Shown here: positions 8,908-17,141 of the stretch, piece by piece
Numbering within the stretch: the stretch's first letter is position 1
Layout of the letters: the number at the start of each line of letters is the position of its first letter
DNA from: Luteolibacter luteus
GTDB lineage: Bacteria > Verrucomicrobiota > Verrucomicrobiia > Verrucomicrobiales > Akkermansiaceae
Assembly: GCF_012913485.1 (NCBI RefSeq)
Contig: NZ_CP051774.1
Location: 2,232,001-2,296,000 of the forward strand
Reading direction: 5' to 3'
DNA length: 64,000 nt
Made by a program: the position numbers and the translations under genes
Notes under the pieces: generated by a model
What the model was told of the DNA's origin: nothing
Seen by the model: the letters and a program-made list of their open reading frames with translations, nothing else
The model's database searches: none

Positions 8908-9291
8908 TTAGGCGAGGGTGCGGAAGGCGTCCACGATCTCGATGACATCGCCATCAGCGGAGTTTCCTTGAGTGAGTTTCCGGCCGATCGTGTTGCCAGT
9001 GGCAGAATTCACGACCTTGCCGCCAGTGCCCCAGATGACGTTGCCGCCCTTGGCGATCACGCCGCCAGCGACAACCTTGACCGTGCCGCCCTTGCCGAGC
9101 AGGCGGATAGTCACGTGGGAATTGCCCTCCTGCTTCTCGGCTACAACGCCGATGGCATTGTTGGCCGAGGTCGCAATCTGGACGGTGTCGGCAGCTGTGC
9201 CGAGTTCGACGAGGTAACCCTCCTTGTTCAGAAGGGCGTCGAGCACCGCCTCCTTGAAAGGATGGTATGGGGTATCCTGATACGTCTCCAT
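8908..9291 (-). CDS. head decoration protein (DUF2190-like)
   Basis: 127 aa. The protein is glycine/valine/threonine rich with short beta strands (GGTVKVVAGGVIAKGGNVIW), the pattern of DUF2190-type capsid decoration proteins. It lies between protease/scaffold and major capsid, where these proteins are usually coded. It would bind the outside of the capsid to stabilise it. The N-terminus is METYQDTPYHPFKE. Confidence 0.7.
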   Translation of the reverse strand: METYQDTPYHPFKEAVLDALLNKEGYLVELGTAADTVQIATSANNAIGVVAEKQEGNSHVTIRLLGKGGTVKVVAGGVIAKGGNVIWGTGGKVVNSATGNTIGRKLTQGNSADGDVIEIVDAFRTLA

Positions 9292-9326
9292 GGTGAGATG
9301 AGGTGAAAAGTGTGTGGGTGGCGGGC

Positions 9327-10352
9327 TTATTCGGAGAGGGACGCGAGGTAGTCGTTGTAGGCGTCCGGGCTGGAGGCGAGGACCATCTCGCGACCTTCAT
9401 CCAGCGTCTTGGCCTCGCCGGCGGTGACGAGCTCCCGCGCTTGCTTGTCCAGACTCGTGGCGTCTTGCCGGTCGGCACCGCCAGCAATCACGGGCTTGCG
9501 CAAGTCGCCGTTCTTCTTCGGCAGATTGGCCAGCTGCTTTTCGGTGAAGGCATCGCCAGCCGAAATGCGCTCGATGAAGCCGGTTTGGGTCTCCTCGTCC
9601 TTCGGAGCGATGCGGCCATCAGCCACCGCGGCCTCCACAAGATCCTTGGCGCGCTTTTCGGCGGCGGCCTTGGTCGCGGTTTCGGCAGCTTTGACTTGCG
9701 ACTTCAGTTCGCCGTTTTCCTTTTCGAGGACCGGCACGCGCGCGGCAGCGGCCGCAAGTTCCTCGATCTTCTTCACGCCGGAGGATTCGGCGTCCTTGTG
9801 AGCGTCATCGATGCCGAGAGCGGCGAGAAGGGTCTTCATGATTTTGGAGTCTTGTGGTTCAAGCTCGCCAGCATCGGCGGCAGCTACTGCGGGGATTTCG
9901 CGAAATGCTGGATCGTTCACCAGCCCTCCGAGTGGTCCCCGGTTTGGGAGCCCCGCCGGCACATCGTCGTCATCCAGGTCAAAGCGCGGGGAGAAGTACC
10001 GGTACTCCCGTCCCTCGATCGCCGACTTTCCCTTCGCGGACCAATCAACCGAACACATCAGGCCGACGCCGGACTGATAGCGGAAAGCGGTAGGGAAGCC
10101 CGAAGCCGGGCCCGCGGCGATGTGGTCGAAGTCGAGCCGCGGGCCTACATTCTGCAGGTTGAGCTTGTCGAGGTCGCGTTGAAAGGCCGCGGCGACCGCT
10201 TCTCCGCGGTCTGCCGTCATCTTCACCTTGATGCCCTTCGGATGGCTCTGCGGATAGATCTGATGTTCCCCTTCGGGGATGTAGACGATCTCCGTGGGCG
10301 CGGCTTTCACCTTGCCGAACGGGCTGACAATCGCAGTGACCAGTAGACGCAT
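9327..10352 (-). CDS. Mu gpI-like head protease with C-terminal scaffold
   Basis: 341 aa. The N-terminal half (about 1-170) resembles the Mu-I protease family: MRLLVTAIVSPFGKV, then a conserved LDFDHIAAGPASG segment carrying Asp/His, and YRYFSPRFDLDDDD. The C-terminal half (about 172-341) is Ala/Glu/Lys-rich coiled coil, typical of scaffold. An internal in-frame ATG at 9839 (MKTLLAALGIDD) could give a separate scaffold, as gpZ does in Mu. A copy of the late motif (9928-9943) lies 93 nt upstream of that codon. Located directly before decoration and capsid genes. Confidence 0.8.
   Translation of the reverse strand: MRLLVTAIVSPFGKVKAAPTEIVYIPEGEHQIYPQSHPKGIKVKMTADRGEAVAAAFQRDLDKLNLQNVGPRLDFDHIAAGPASGFPTAFRYQSGVGLMCSVDWSAKGKSAIEGREYRYFSPRFDLDDDDVPAGLPNRGPLGGLVNDPAFREIPAVAAADAGELEPQDSKIMKTLLAALGIDDAHKDAESSGVKKIEELAAAAARVPVLEKENGELKSQVKAAETATKAAAEKRAKDLVEAAVADGRIAPKDEETQTGFIERISAGDAFTEKQLANLPKKNGDLRKPVIAGGADRQDATSLDKQARELVTAGEAKTLDEGREMVLASSPDAYNDYLASLSE
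9928..9943 (-). promoter_or_regulatory. late-region repeat motif, intragenic copy
   Basis: A full match to the core (minus strand ACCGGGGACCACTCGG) inside the protease coding region, 93 nt before the possible scaffold start at 9839. It may serve the nested scaffold product or be a chance product of the Asn-Arg-Gly-Pro-Leu codons. Confidence 0.35.
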
Positions 10353-10391
10353 ACAGCCATCTACCGATCACGATGCGCCGATGGAACTCGC

Positions 10392-10407
10392 CCTAGTGGT
10401 CCCCGGC
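10392..10407 (-). promoter_or_regulatory. late-region repeat motif, copy before protease/scaffold
   Basis: Minus strand GCCGGGGACCACTAGG. The core begins 44 nt upstream of the protease start at 10,352. The stop codon of the small gene at 10,393-10,569 lies inside the motif. Confidence 0.6.
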
Positions 10408-10569
10408 TTCAGCCAGGAGCCTTTGCATCTCCTCCATCTCCTCAGGCGTGAAGCGACCGTCTTGCTCTGACAGGTAGTCGATGCCCTCCTGCTCGCCCAC
10501 CAGCGTAAGGTATCGCACCAGCATGGAGCGGTAGTCGAAGGATTTAGAGACTGGCTCAGACATCGTCAT
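10393..10569 (-). CDS. 58-aa hypothetical phage protein
   Basis: A short frame from ATG at 10,569 (an in-frame ATG at 10,563 is equally possible) reading MTMSEPVSKSFDYRSMLVRY and ending at TAG 10,393. It is acidic at the C-terminus (FTPEEMEEMQRLLAEAGDH), resembling tiny accessory proteins of head operons. It starts just after the stop of the 63-aa gene, in the same operon. Codon use fits its neighbours. No function can be assigned. Confidence 0.55.
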   Translation of the reverse strand: MTMSEPVSKSFDYRSMLVRYLTLVGEQEGIDYLSEQDGRFTPEEMEEMQRLLAEAGDH

Positions 10570-10574
10570 GGTTC

Positions 10575-10766
10575 TTACTCGAATTCGTCCGTCGGTAAGG
10601 CGCGAGCCTCGGCCGTCAACTGCTCATACTCCGCAATCTCCTCCTCGGTGGCAGTGCCAGCGCGGACCTTCTCGCCAAGCTCCAAGACCCTTCGAATAAT
10701 CGGATCGGACGACCAAATAGCCTCCGCCTCGTCAGTGATCTGGGTTCTGATGTCGATCCGCTTCAT
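10575..10766 (-). CDS. 63-aa hypothetical phage protein
   Basis: 63 aa, MKRIDIRTQITDEAEAIWSS onward, mostly helical and acidic. Its ATG overlaps the MuF-like stop (ATGA at 10,763-10,766), so it is translationally coupled to that gene. The next frame (10,393-10,569) follows within a few bases. The three form one unit. Function unknown. Confidence 0.65.
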   Translation of the reverse strand: MKRIDIRTQITDEAEAIWSSDPIIRRVLELGEKVRAGTATEEEIAEYEQLTAEARALPTDEFE

Positions 10767-12352
10767 TGCACGATTCCGTAGTCCAGGGCGAGCATACCGG
10801 GGAAATCCCGCTGAATCAATCCCATCGCCGCCCGACGCGCTGGAGCTGTGTCACCGCCCCTTCGGCACAGGATGGCATAGCTGGCGAGCAAGTCGGAGAC
10901 CTTTGCCGGGTCGAACTGCGGCCCGGCCTTAAACCGGAAAAGCTCCAATTCTCCCCGCTCGTTCCTGGTGATCACCCGGAGAATCTTGTCGGCATTCATG
11001 AATACCCACTTGAAATCCCCATCACTGGGACCACGGCCGCCGGGGTGATTGTGCGTCACGATCGATCCCGCCGGCAGGTCAGGCACTTTGATAGAGGCGC
11101 GGCCCCCGACCCCCGCGCGGTAGATTCGGCCCGACGCATCGTGCGCGACCATGATTTCCAGCGGAGATTCGACGATGAGCTTCTCCTCAGGCGTGGCGAT
11201 GAACTCCGAGGCCCCAAGATGCCGTGCGCGGGAAACTCCCCGCTTCTGAGGTGCCGGAAGTTTCCGCTCGATGCGGCTGAAGATCTCCGCCGCCTGCCTG
11301 CTCCAATCCTCGACATTCGGCGCTCGCTCGGCTGCCCGCTTCGACAAGGCAATCCGGTTGTCGTCGATGATCAAAGGCTCCTCGGGAACGCCAAGGTCGA
11401 TCAGCTTTCGTATCCGCGCGGCCTCGGCAAGGTCACCCCGTTGGATCGCCTTCCTCTCGCTGCGCTGCATGGCACTGCGCCGGGCCTTCGCCGCCTCACG
11501 CTTGGCGATGTCCTCCATAGACTCCAAGTCCTCGATCTCTTTCTCGAGGGAATCGACTAGCTCCTTTTTCAGCTCGGGGTCCAAATCCCCGATGTTCGCC
11601 CAAACGCTATCATTAAACGCTGGTTCCGGCTCCGCAGGTGGGGTGACCGGCGCACCGGGCTTCACCAGCCCCAGGCGCTCGGCATCCTCCCTTGAAACGT
11701 CCTCCTGGCCCATCCCGGAATTGAAACCGTAAGGTCCCCACGGGACACCGAAGCCGCCGATTTCGGGATCGTTCTGAAACTTCGCCCAATACTCGTAGTC
11801 GGTCTTTAGCTGAACGTCCCCCTCGCTTACCGCATGCCTGGGCCTCGCCTCCCCGACATCGTGCTCGCGGATGAAGCGGGCTGCGGGGAAGGCTTTGCGA
11901 ACTGCGGGTGACATGCCTTGCCGCCACTTCCCGAAGCCGTAGGCCTGGCGAACGTTGGTATCGAAAATCAATCCGAGGCGCCGGCTGCTGCGGATGTCAG
12001 TGACATCGTTGCGATTCACATCCTTCCAGTCCTCAGGCTTCACCATGCCCTCGGCCTCCATGAATTCTCTCATCGCCACGATAAAATCTGACCGGCTTCC
12101 TACACGGCGAAGCGTGTGTTTGGTGCCGTCCGGGCCGACAACCTCCTCGGTCGTTCCCACGAGATAGTCGAAGATCAGACCTTGGGCTCTATCCAGAAAG
12201 CGGGCGCTTTCTACCCGCGACGAAAACATTGATCGGACCCGGACGGAAGGTTGTTGCGCGGCCCAGTCGGCCGAATCCCACTCTTGAGGATTCAGGTTCT
12301 TCTTGAGGAGGAAAAGGACTGCCTCTTCAAATGGCGTCGGACGCTCGATCAT
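10763..12352 (-). CDS. MuF-like minor head protein with C-terminal JAB/RadC-like domain
   Basis: 529 aa from the ATG at 12,352 (MIERPTPFEEAVLFLLKKNL), coupled by ATGA to the upstream gpG-like gene. Residues 1-170 match the MuF minor head pattern, including RSSRRLGLIFDTNVRQAYGF. Residues about 220-390 are a charged coiled-coil linker. Residues about 400-529 carry THNHPGGRGPSDGDF near residues 433-447, an H-x-H-P...S-x-x-D arrangement like the metal-binding motif of JAB/RadC domains, but with one residue fewer between the second His and Ser than usual. MuF proteins with C-terminal enzymatic domains are known in phages and may be injected with DNA. Confidence 0.75.
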   Translation of the reverse strand: MIERPTPFEEAVLFLLKKNLNPQEWDSADWAAQQPSVRVRSMFSSRVESARFLDRAQGLIFDYLVGTTEEVVGPDGTKHTLRRVGSRSDFIVAMREFMEAEGMVKPEDWKDVNRNDVTDIRSSRRLGLIFDTNVRQAYGFGKWRQGMSPAVRKAFPAARFIREHDVGEARPRHAVSEGDVQLKTDYEYWAKFQNDPEIGGFGVPWGPYGFNSGMGQEDVSREDAERLGLVKPGAPVTPPAEPEPAFNDSVWANIGDLDPELKKELVDSLEKEIEDLESMEDIAKREAAKARRSAMQRSERKAIQRGDLAEAARIRKLIDLGVPEEPLIIDDNRIALSKRAAERAPNVEDWSRQAAEIFSRIERKLPAPQKRGVSRARHLGASEFIATPEEKLIVESPLEIMVAHDASGRIYRAGVGGRASIKVPDLPAGSIVTHNHPGGRGPSDGDFKWVFMNADKILRVITRNERGELELFRFKAGPQFDPAKVSDLLASYAILCRRGGDTAPARRAAMGLIQRDFPGMLALDYGIVQ

Positions 12353-13026
12353 CGCTTCAGCTTGTCTATCAATTCGCGGCGCCACGCAACTCCATAGGCC
12401 TTTTTGATATCCCCGGTGGGAGGCAGCGCCCCCGGCCACGGAGTTTGATCCACTCCCTTGGAAAACGCATAGACCATTCGGATATGACCCCGCGCGGAGA
12501 TCTGGATTTTCTGCCCATTCTTCCGGCGGCCATAGGTGCGGTTGATCACGCTCTCACTTCCAGTCTTCGCCCGTTCAAAGAGGCCCATTCGACCCTTGAT
12601 CGTGAAGAGATCGGTCCCGTAATCCATCTCATAGTCAACCGCCCGCTTGCCATGCGCCTCGGGGACCACGGGAATCGTAAGAAATTGCACCCTTTTGGGA
12701 GTGATCTTCCCTCCGCGGACCTTGTGGCCGAGGTGGGGCGCATCGTTCGCGATCGTTGCACCGTCCCTGTCGGCCACCGAGAGGAACCAGGAATCCGCCA
12801 CCTTGGTGCCGAAGCCGGTACTCTCCCGCCCGGGCCCATGCGTGGGCAAGGCAGGATTCTCCCAACCGCCCCGCGCTTCGAATATCCGGTGATACTCCGC
12901 CGATCGCAGGACAGCCGCACGGCCGGCAACCGCATTCAAGGCGGTGGCCTGCTCGCCCGTCAGCATGGAGATAAGCCGCTTCATCTTCGGCCCTGCCCCG
13001 TCAGTCAGTGAAACGGTGACCTTCAT
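12349..13026 (-). CDS. Mu gpG-like virion morphogenesis protein
   Basis: 225 aa. It lies between MuF and portal genes and is joined to both by ATGA overlaps. The sequence (MKVTVSLTDGAGPKMKRLIS, later GHKVRGGKITPKRVQFLTIPV) has the basic, beta-rich pattern of the gpG/phage virion morphogenesis family that acts in tail completion or head-tail joining. Mu has the order portal (gp29), F, G; here the gpG-like gene precedes F. The family call is by position and general pattern. Confidence 0.6.
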   Translation of the reverse strand: MKVTVSLTDGAGPKMKRLISMLTGEQATALNAVAGRAAVLRSAEYHRIFEARGGWENPALPTHGPGRESTGFGTKVADSWFLSVADRDGATIANDAPHLGHKVRGGKITPKRVQFLTIPVVPEAHGKRAVDYEMDYGTDLFTIKGRMGLFERAKTGSESVINRTYGRRKNGQKIQISARGHIRMVYAFSKGVDQTPWPGALPPTGDIKKAYGVAWRRELIDKLKR

Positions 13027-15191
13027 TTCTCGTAGCGCTCGACGCTGCCGGCGAGCATTGCGGAACCGATCGCGTTCTCCATCGCCTCCCGAAGCGCCTG
13101 GGTGTCGAGGACGCCGAAGAGTTCGGGGAGTTCCCGCTGTGCCTTCTGCAGCACCTCTTGAAAGTCCTCATCGGTGGCGGTCTCATCCATGGCCGCGGCA
13201 AGCAGCTTGTCGAAGAACGGACGCACCGGTCCCAGCCATTGGGACTGCACTCCGGTGAGGCCTTCCATCACGGCTGCCGAAAGCTTCTCCAACGTGGTGC
13301 CCTTCTTCCGTGGCGGGTGGTCGAGCTCGTCCGAGAGGTCTTCCCGCAGGCTGGCCGCTACGGTGGTGCTCGGCATGCGGTGAGCCATCATCAGGCACCG
13401 GGCGATCGGCGCCGCAAGCCGGATGATCCGGATATCCTCCTCGGCCATCACGTGGGCTTGCCACTGGTGGTGACCGTCGATCACGTGGTCGTCCTCGGAA
13501 ACGAGGATCGAGCGATTCCCGCCCTTGTAGTCCAGGGCCGCGCGCACCTTTTCCGGGGAGAATTCCAGCTGTGTCGGCTTCAGGGTATCGGCCGGTACCG
13601 TCTCCTCGCTCGCGCCAATCCCCCGCTTGCGGAAGAACTGAACCAACGAAGCACGGTCACCGCTGCGGATCTGCGGCATCTCGGCTCGGGGCACGCCGAG
13701 GGATCCGCTATTCGCAGGAAAGCGCCGCCAGCTCAAACCGGCGTCCGCAGCCTCGACCTTCTTCTTCTCGGGCTCTTCCTTCCTCTCGGCGGGCGGTTCT
13801 TCTTCGGTCTCCTTCTCTTCCTTGGGCGGGATCGGCTTGCCGGTCTTGGGATCGATCTTTGGCTCTGGGTCCGGCTTCTCCTTGAAGAGCGGAGCACCGT
13901 CCGCAGGGATCGGGATACCGTGCCGTTCATAGAACCATTGCCGTTCAACGGGAGTTTGGCCGCTGGTGATCCCGAGGGCGTTGTCACGCTCGGCCATGGC
14001 CTTTTCATCCCTCGGCTGCTCGTAGACCGCCCAAATACCCGGGATATCGTCGCGGCCGTCGCCGTAGTTCACCGCAACGATTGAGGCGGAAAGCTGGTGA
14101 GTAAGGATCTCGCCGACGAAATCGCACACGCCTTCGACGACCTCCTCGCGAACATCCATGTGCACCTCGCCCAAGGCACGCGCGCCTTTCTCTCCGGAGG
14201 TGGTCGTGAGGTTCTGACCGAGGATGAAGACGGATACTTGCTCATCCGCCATCTTCAGGAGCTCGCGCTGTGGGAGACTGGTGCCGCCGCGGCTATCGCT
14301 TTCGAAATGAAGTTCGGTGCCGGTTGGGAAGATGCCCCATGCCGCGGCCCCGATGTTCTCCATCATGTTCTGAATCTCGGCCTTTGCCGTGGTGTCGCCG
14401 GCAACGTAGTTCGCCCATCGGATCGGTTGCCCGAAGAGCTGCGAGTACTGCATGAACCACTTCAAGCCGAAGACCGCTGCCAGCCAGTAGCCGGTGAGCG
14501 CGCGCAGGGGTGCGGCAAGCGTCGGGTGCCCGGGATGGCTTCCATTCACTGCAATGAGGAAGCGATGCTCCGGGAAATCAATGTAGGCACTCAACCCGGA
14601 CTCCCCGCCCGAGGGGTCGAGCATCAAGCGGTCCTCGTCGTGGAACTCGTAGGGATAGCCGTAGTATCGGGCCGAAATCGGCTTCGTTCCACCTGGTGCC
14701 CACTCCCCTTTCTTCTTGTCCCATTCGATCTGTTGGAGCTGGTGACCGAGGAAATACCCCATCACGAGATCATCGAGCGTCCCTTCAAAGCCGCGGATCT
14801 GCCGGGTTGGGTCCGGCTTCATCGCCCAAATGGAGTTCTCCACTTCCTTGGCAAGCTTCTCCGCCTTGGCGTCGGCCTTCTCGCCGCGCGGTGCCCATGG
14901 GACCACCTTCCAAGGTGCTTTCCGAACCTTCCGTTTGATCTCTGCCAGCGCCTTCGAAAGGAAAGGCCAGGTATCAATCATCGCGTAAAACAGGAGCTGC
15001 TGCAGCCGAAGGTCCCCGGAGATCGATCCCTCGAGCGTGCCGCCGACCTCGCGCGGCAGCTGCTCCCGCTTGAAGATCTCGAGCAAACGCTCCCGCGCGG
15101 CGGGGACCACGATGGAATGGGAAAGCGGGGCCGAGGACGCGGACTGAGGCGTAGCACCTTCGGGGCGGGGACCATTGGACGGGCCGGACAT
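13023..15191 (-). CDS. DUF935-type portal protein with C-terminal ParB-like domain
   Basis: 722 aa. Residues about 30-410 fit the Mu gp29/DUF935 portal family, for example WPFLSKALAEIKRKVRK, the Tyr-rich PISARYYGYPYEFHDEDRLM segment and FILGQNLTTTSGEKGARA. A Pro/Glu/Lys linker (about 430-490) joins a second region near 530-610 with LKPTQLEFSPEKVRAALDY and ILVSEDDHVIDGHHQWQAHV, the pattern of a ParB/Srx-like fold. The final about 110 residues are helical. Portals of this family are usually around 500 aa, so this is a fusion. It forms the DNA channel at the capsid vertex. Confidence 0.85.
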   Translation of the reverse strand: MSGPSNGPRPEGATPQSASSAPLSHSIVVPAARERLLEIFKREQLPREVGGTLEGSISGDLRLQQLLFYAMIDTWPFLSKALAEIKRKVRKAPWKVVPWAPRGEKADAKAEKLAKEVENSIWAMKPDPTRQIRGFEGTLDDLVMGYFLGHQLQQIEWDKKKGEWAPGGTKPISARYYGYPYEFHDEDRLMLDPSGGESGLSAYIDFPEHRFLIAVNGSHPGHPTLAAPLRALTGYWLAAVFGLKWFMQYSQLFGQPIRWANYVAGDTTAKAEIQNMMENIGAAAWGIFPTGTELHFESDSRGGTSLPQRELLKMADEQVSVFILGQNLTTTSGEKGARALGEVHMDVREEVVEGVCDFVGEILTHQLSASIVAVNYGDGRDDIPGIWAVYEQPRDEKAMAERDNALGITSGQTPVERQWFYERHGIPIPADGAPLFKEKPDPEPKIDPKTGKPIPPKEEKETEEEPPAERKEEPEKKKVEAADAGLSWRRFPANSGSLGVPRAEMPQIRSGDRASLVQFFRKRGIGASEETVPADTLKPTQLEFSPEKVRAALDYKGGNRSILVSEDDHVIDGHHQWQAHVMAEEDIRIIRLAAPIARCLMMAHRMPSTTVAASLREDLSDELDHPPRKKGTTLEKLSAAVMEGLTGVQSQWLGPVRPFFDKLLAAAMDETATDEDFQEVLQKAQRELPELFGVLDTQALREAMENAIGSAMLAGSVERYEK

Positions 15192-15232
15192 GCCACGCAG
15201 GGTGGCAATCCCCCTGTGCCGTGTCGCTCGCG

Positions 15233-15248
15233 GGCGGTGGTCCCCGGT
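15233..15248 (-). promoter_or_regulatory. late-region repeat motif, copy before portal
   Basis: Minus strand ACCGGGGACCACCGCC. The core begins 46 nt upstream of the portal start at 15,191, in the only gap of this part of the head operon. Confidence 0.6.
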
Positions 15249-15292
15249 CTACCGCCACGCTATCGGCTCCGGCTGTGATCGGGCTGAACCCG

Positions 15293-16723
15293 TCAGGCTC
15301 CCTGCCACAGCTTCTGGCGGCCCCGGAAAAGGGAGAGGCCGAGCTGCACGTGCCCCGCCTCGTTGAGATGAAGCTTGTCGGGGTTGAAGTAGAGCGGGTT
15401 TGCTTCGTCCCCCTTGTTGCAGAGGTTCGGGATGCTCATCACATCACAGCAGACGATTCCCGCCGAGGCGGACGCCGTCGCTTCCATGAAGGCAATCAAC
15501 GCCAGCCGGTCCGTGTCGAAGCCATCGTAAGTCTGCCCGTTTGTGAAGGTGGAGTTCCGCGGCGTCGGAGGAACAAGGAGGATGCCCCCGAAGGGATCAG
15601 ACGCGCGCACCCGGTTGATGTGGTTGGTGATCGATGTCTCACAGGTGGCCACCGGGACCTTCGCGGCCAGATCATTGCCCTGCGGCATGATGATGTGAGT
15701 GTTCTGTGTTCCGCGGAGCAGCTGCAGGCCGGAGGTGGCGAAGGAATCCGCCTGGATATTCCAGCGCTCGCCGCCCACCGCGTAGGTGGATTGGTGCGCG
15801 CCGATCGCATTCGCAAAGAGCGCCACACAGCCCTTCTGGAATTCTCCGGAGGCCTGTCCTGCAGGTGTCGAGCTGCCAAAGCTATAGACCACCGTGCTGG
15901 GCGGCGAAGTCGGCGCGCCGTAATACGCCGCGATGGATACCACCTCGGATGACGTCAGCGGTCGATTGAAGAAGTAGAGGCCCTGTGTAAGCCGGAAGAA
16001 CGGCGTGGATACACCGTCCGTGGAGCCAAAGATTTTGGTGATCGCCGGCGATGCTGCGGTCATCGGCCCCTTGAAGGTCTGAATCCCGTTCACAAAGAAC
16101 GATGACCGGGCCGCCTCGTAAATCTGGGCATAGATGGAAGGCGCGCCAGCCGGTGCTAGAAGCAGCGGCGGGTTGTAGGTGGTCGCGTTGGATTGGGCCG
16201 CATAGCACCCGTAGGCTTGGAGCCGCAGGCCTGCCTCCAGGAAGACCGCGCCGGAACCATTCACCGGTGAGGTGGATGGGTTCTGCGTGGTCCAGTCCGC
16301 GCCGATCCAGACCACCGTTCCCGCCACGGAACTCACTCCCGCGATGCCACCGCCAGCCACCGAGTAGATGCCGCCCTGTGGGAACATTCCCCTTTCAGTC
16401 CAGATTGCCCGCGTCGCATCCGTCGCATGGGTCCAATGCTTCCCGTTGCCGGACTTGTCATTGACCTGCATGACGCGCGAGCCGTTCAGCTGCACGTCGC
16501 GGAAGTCGAAGCCGCCCACGCATCCGGCAATCTCCCATGGCTTGGAAGATCCGGAAGCGCCGGGCGTGCCGGGATCTCCTTTGTCACCCTTCAGGCTGAC
16601 AAGCCACTCCTCGCGGGTGCCGACGAAGCCCTCGGCAAGGGCCAGCTGGTAGGCGTCGCGGGCATCGGTGTATGGCGCGACGACTTCAAGGGGCATCATG
16701 GTGACAGGTGCGGAAACACTCAT
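15293..16723 (-). CDS. tail fibre with collagen-like, LamG-like and SGNH-hydrolase-like regions
   Basis: 476 aa from the ATG at 16,723 (MSVSAPVTMMPLEVVAPYTD), coupled by ATGA to the upstream gene. A short N-terminal domain with DARDAYQLALAEGFVG is followed by a collagen-like stretch (KGDKGDPGTPGASG, about 50-65), then a LamG-like beta-sandwich (about 70-270). The C-terminal about 200 residues look like an SGNH/GDSL esterase: YSFGSSTPAG at the first block, HIIMPQGND in the middle and DKLHLNEAGHVQLG carrying the D-x-x-H. It probably binds and deacetylates a host surface glycan. Confidence 0.75.
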   Translation of the reverse strand: MSVSAPVTMMPLEVVAPYTDARDAYQLALAEGFVGTREEWLVSLKGDKGDPGTPGASGSSKPWEIAGCVGGFDFRDVQLNGSRVMQVNDKSGNGKHWTHATDATRAIWTERGMFPQGGIYSVAGGGIAGVSSVAGTVVWIGADWTTQNPSTSPVNGSGAVFLEAGLRLQAYGCYAAQSNATTYNPPLLLAPAGAPSIYAQIYEAARSSFFVNGIQTFKGPMTAASPAITKIFGSTDGVSTPFFRLTQGLYFFNRPLTSSEVVSIAAYYGAPTSPPSTVVYSFGSSTPAGQASGEFQKGCVALFANAIGAHQSTYAVGGERWNIQADSFATSGLQLLRGTQNTHIIMPQGNDLAAKVPVATCETSITNHINRVRASDPFGGILLVPPTPRNSTFTNGQTYDGFDTDRLALIAFMEATASASAGIVCCDVMSIPNLCNKGDEANPLYFNPDKLHLNEAGHVQLGLSLFRGRQKLWQGA

Positions 16724-17079
16724 GGTCGGGTAGAATCGAGGGTGACTTTGAAAAATCCGAAATGGTAGGTCTCCGGGGTAGTGTCCTCGCCGGCGTAGTA
16801 TTCGATATCGAAGTCGTAGGTCCCGGCGGGCAGAGAAAGGCCTTTCACCTCGGGAATCATCGCCTCCCACGTGGTGGCGTTCACGATCACGGCAGGAGCA
16901 TCGCCGCTGCCGTTCGAATCGATCGTGAAATGAGCGACGTTCGACTTGCGGAACTGCATCCGCACGCGGGTAAGCGGCCGCTCGGGCTGCGCGCTATCGA
17001 TCAGGATCGGGCCAATCGACGGGATCCCGCGCCAGTTGTCGCCGCGGCGGTGAGGCTTGATGTAGATCTCGGCAGGCAC
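16720..17079 (-). CDS. 119-aa phage tail-fibre-region protein
   Basis: 119 aa from a GTG at 17,079. It is beta-rich without TM segments (PERPLTRVRMQFRKSNVAHF, later AGTYDFDIEYYAGEDTTP), as in small tail or baseplate accessory proteins. The paralogous-looking protein at 18,955-19,308 has a similar layout (input of a parameter, then a final strand pair with a Pro-Ala-Gly-x-Tyr turn). It is coupled to the SGNH tail fibre. A late motif lies 46 nt upstream. Confidence 0.65.
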   Translation of the reverse strand: MPAEIYIKPHRRGDNWRGIPSIGPILIDSAQPERPLTRVRMQFRKSNVAHFTIDSNGSGDAPAVIVNATTWEAMIPEVKGLSLPAGTYDFDIEYYAGEDTTPETYHFGFFKVTLDSTRP

Positions 17080-17120
17080 CCGGGCACCCTGCCACCGCGG
17101 TCCATTACCGGGAAATCAAG

Positions 17121-17136
17121 CGGAGTGGTCCCCGCT
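17121..17136 (-). promoter_or_regulatory. late-region repeat motif, copy before 119-aa fibre-region gene
   Basis: Minus strand AGCGGGGACCACTCCG. The core begins 46 nt upstream of the GTG start at 17,079. Confidence 0.6.
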
Positions 17137-17141
17137 TCGGC

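Noticed and set aside
14097-15278. 393-aa plus-strand frame
   Set aside because: Shadow of the portal gene.
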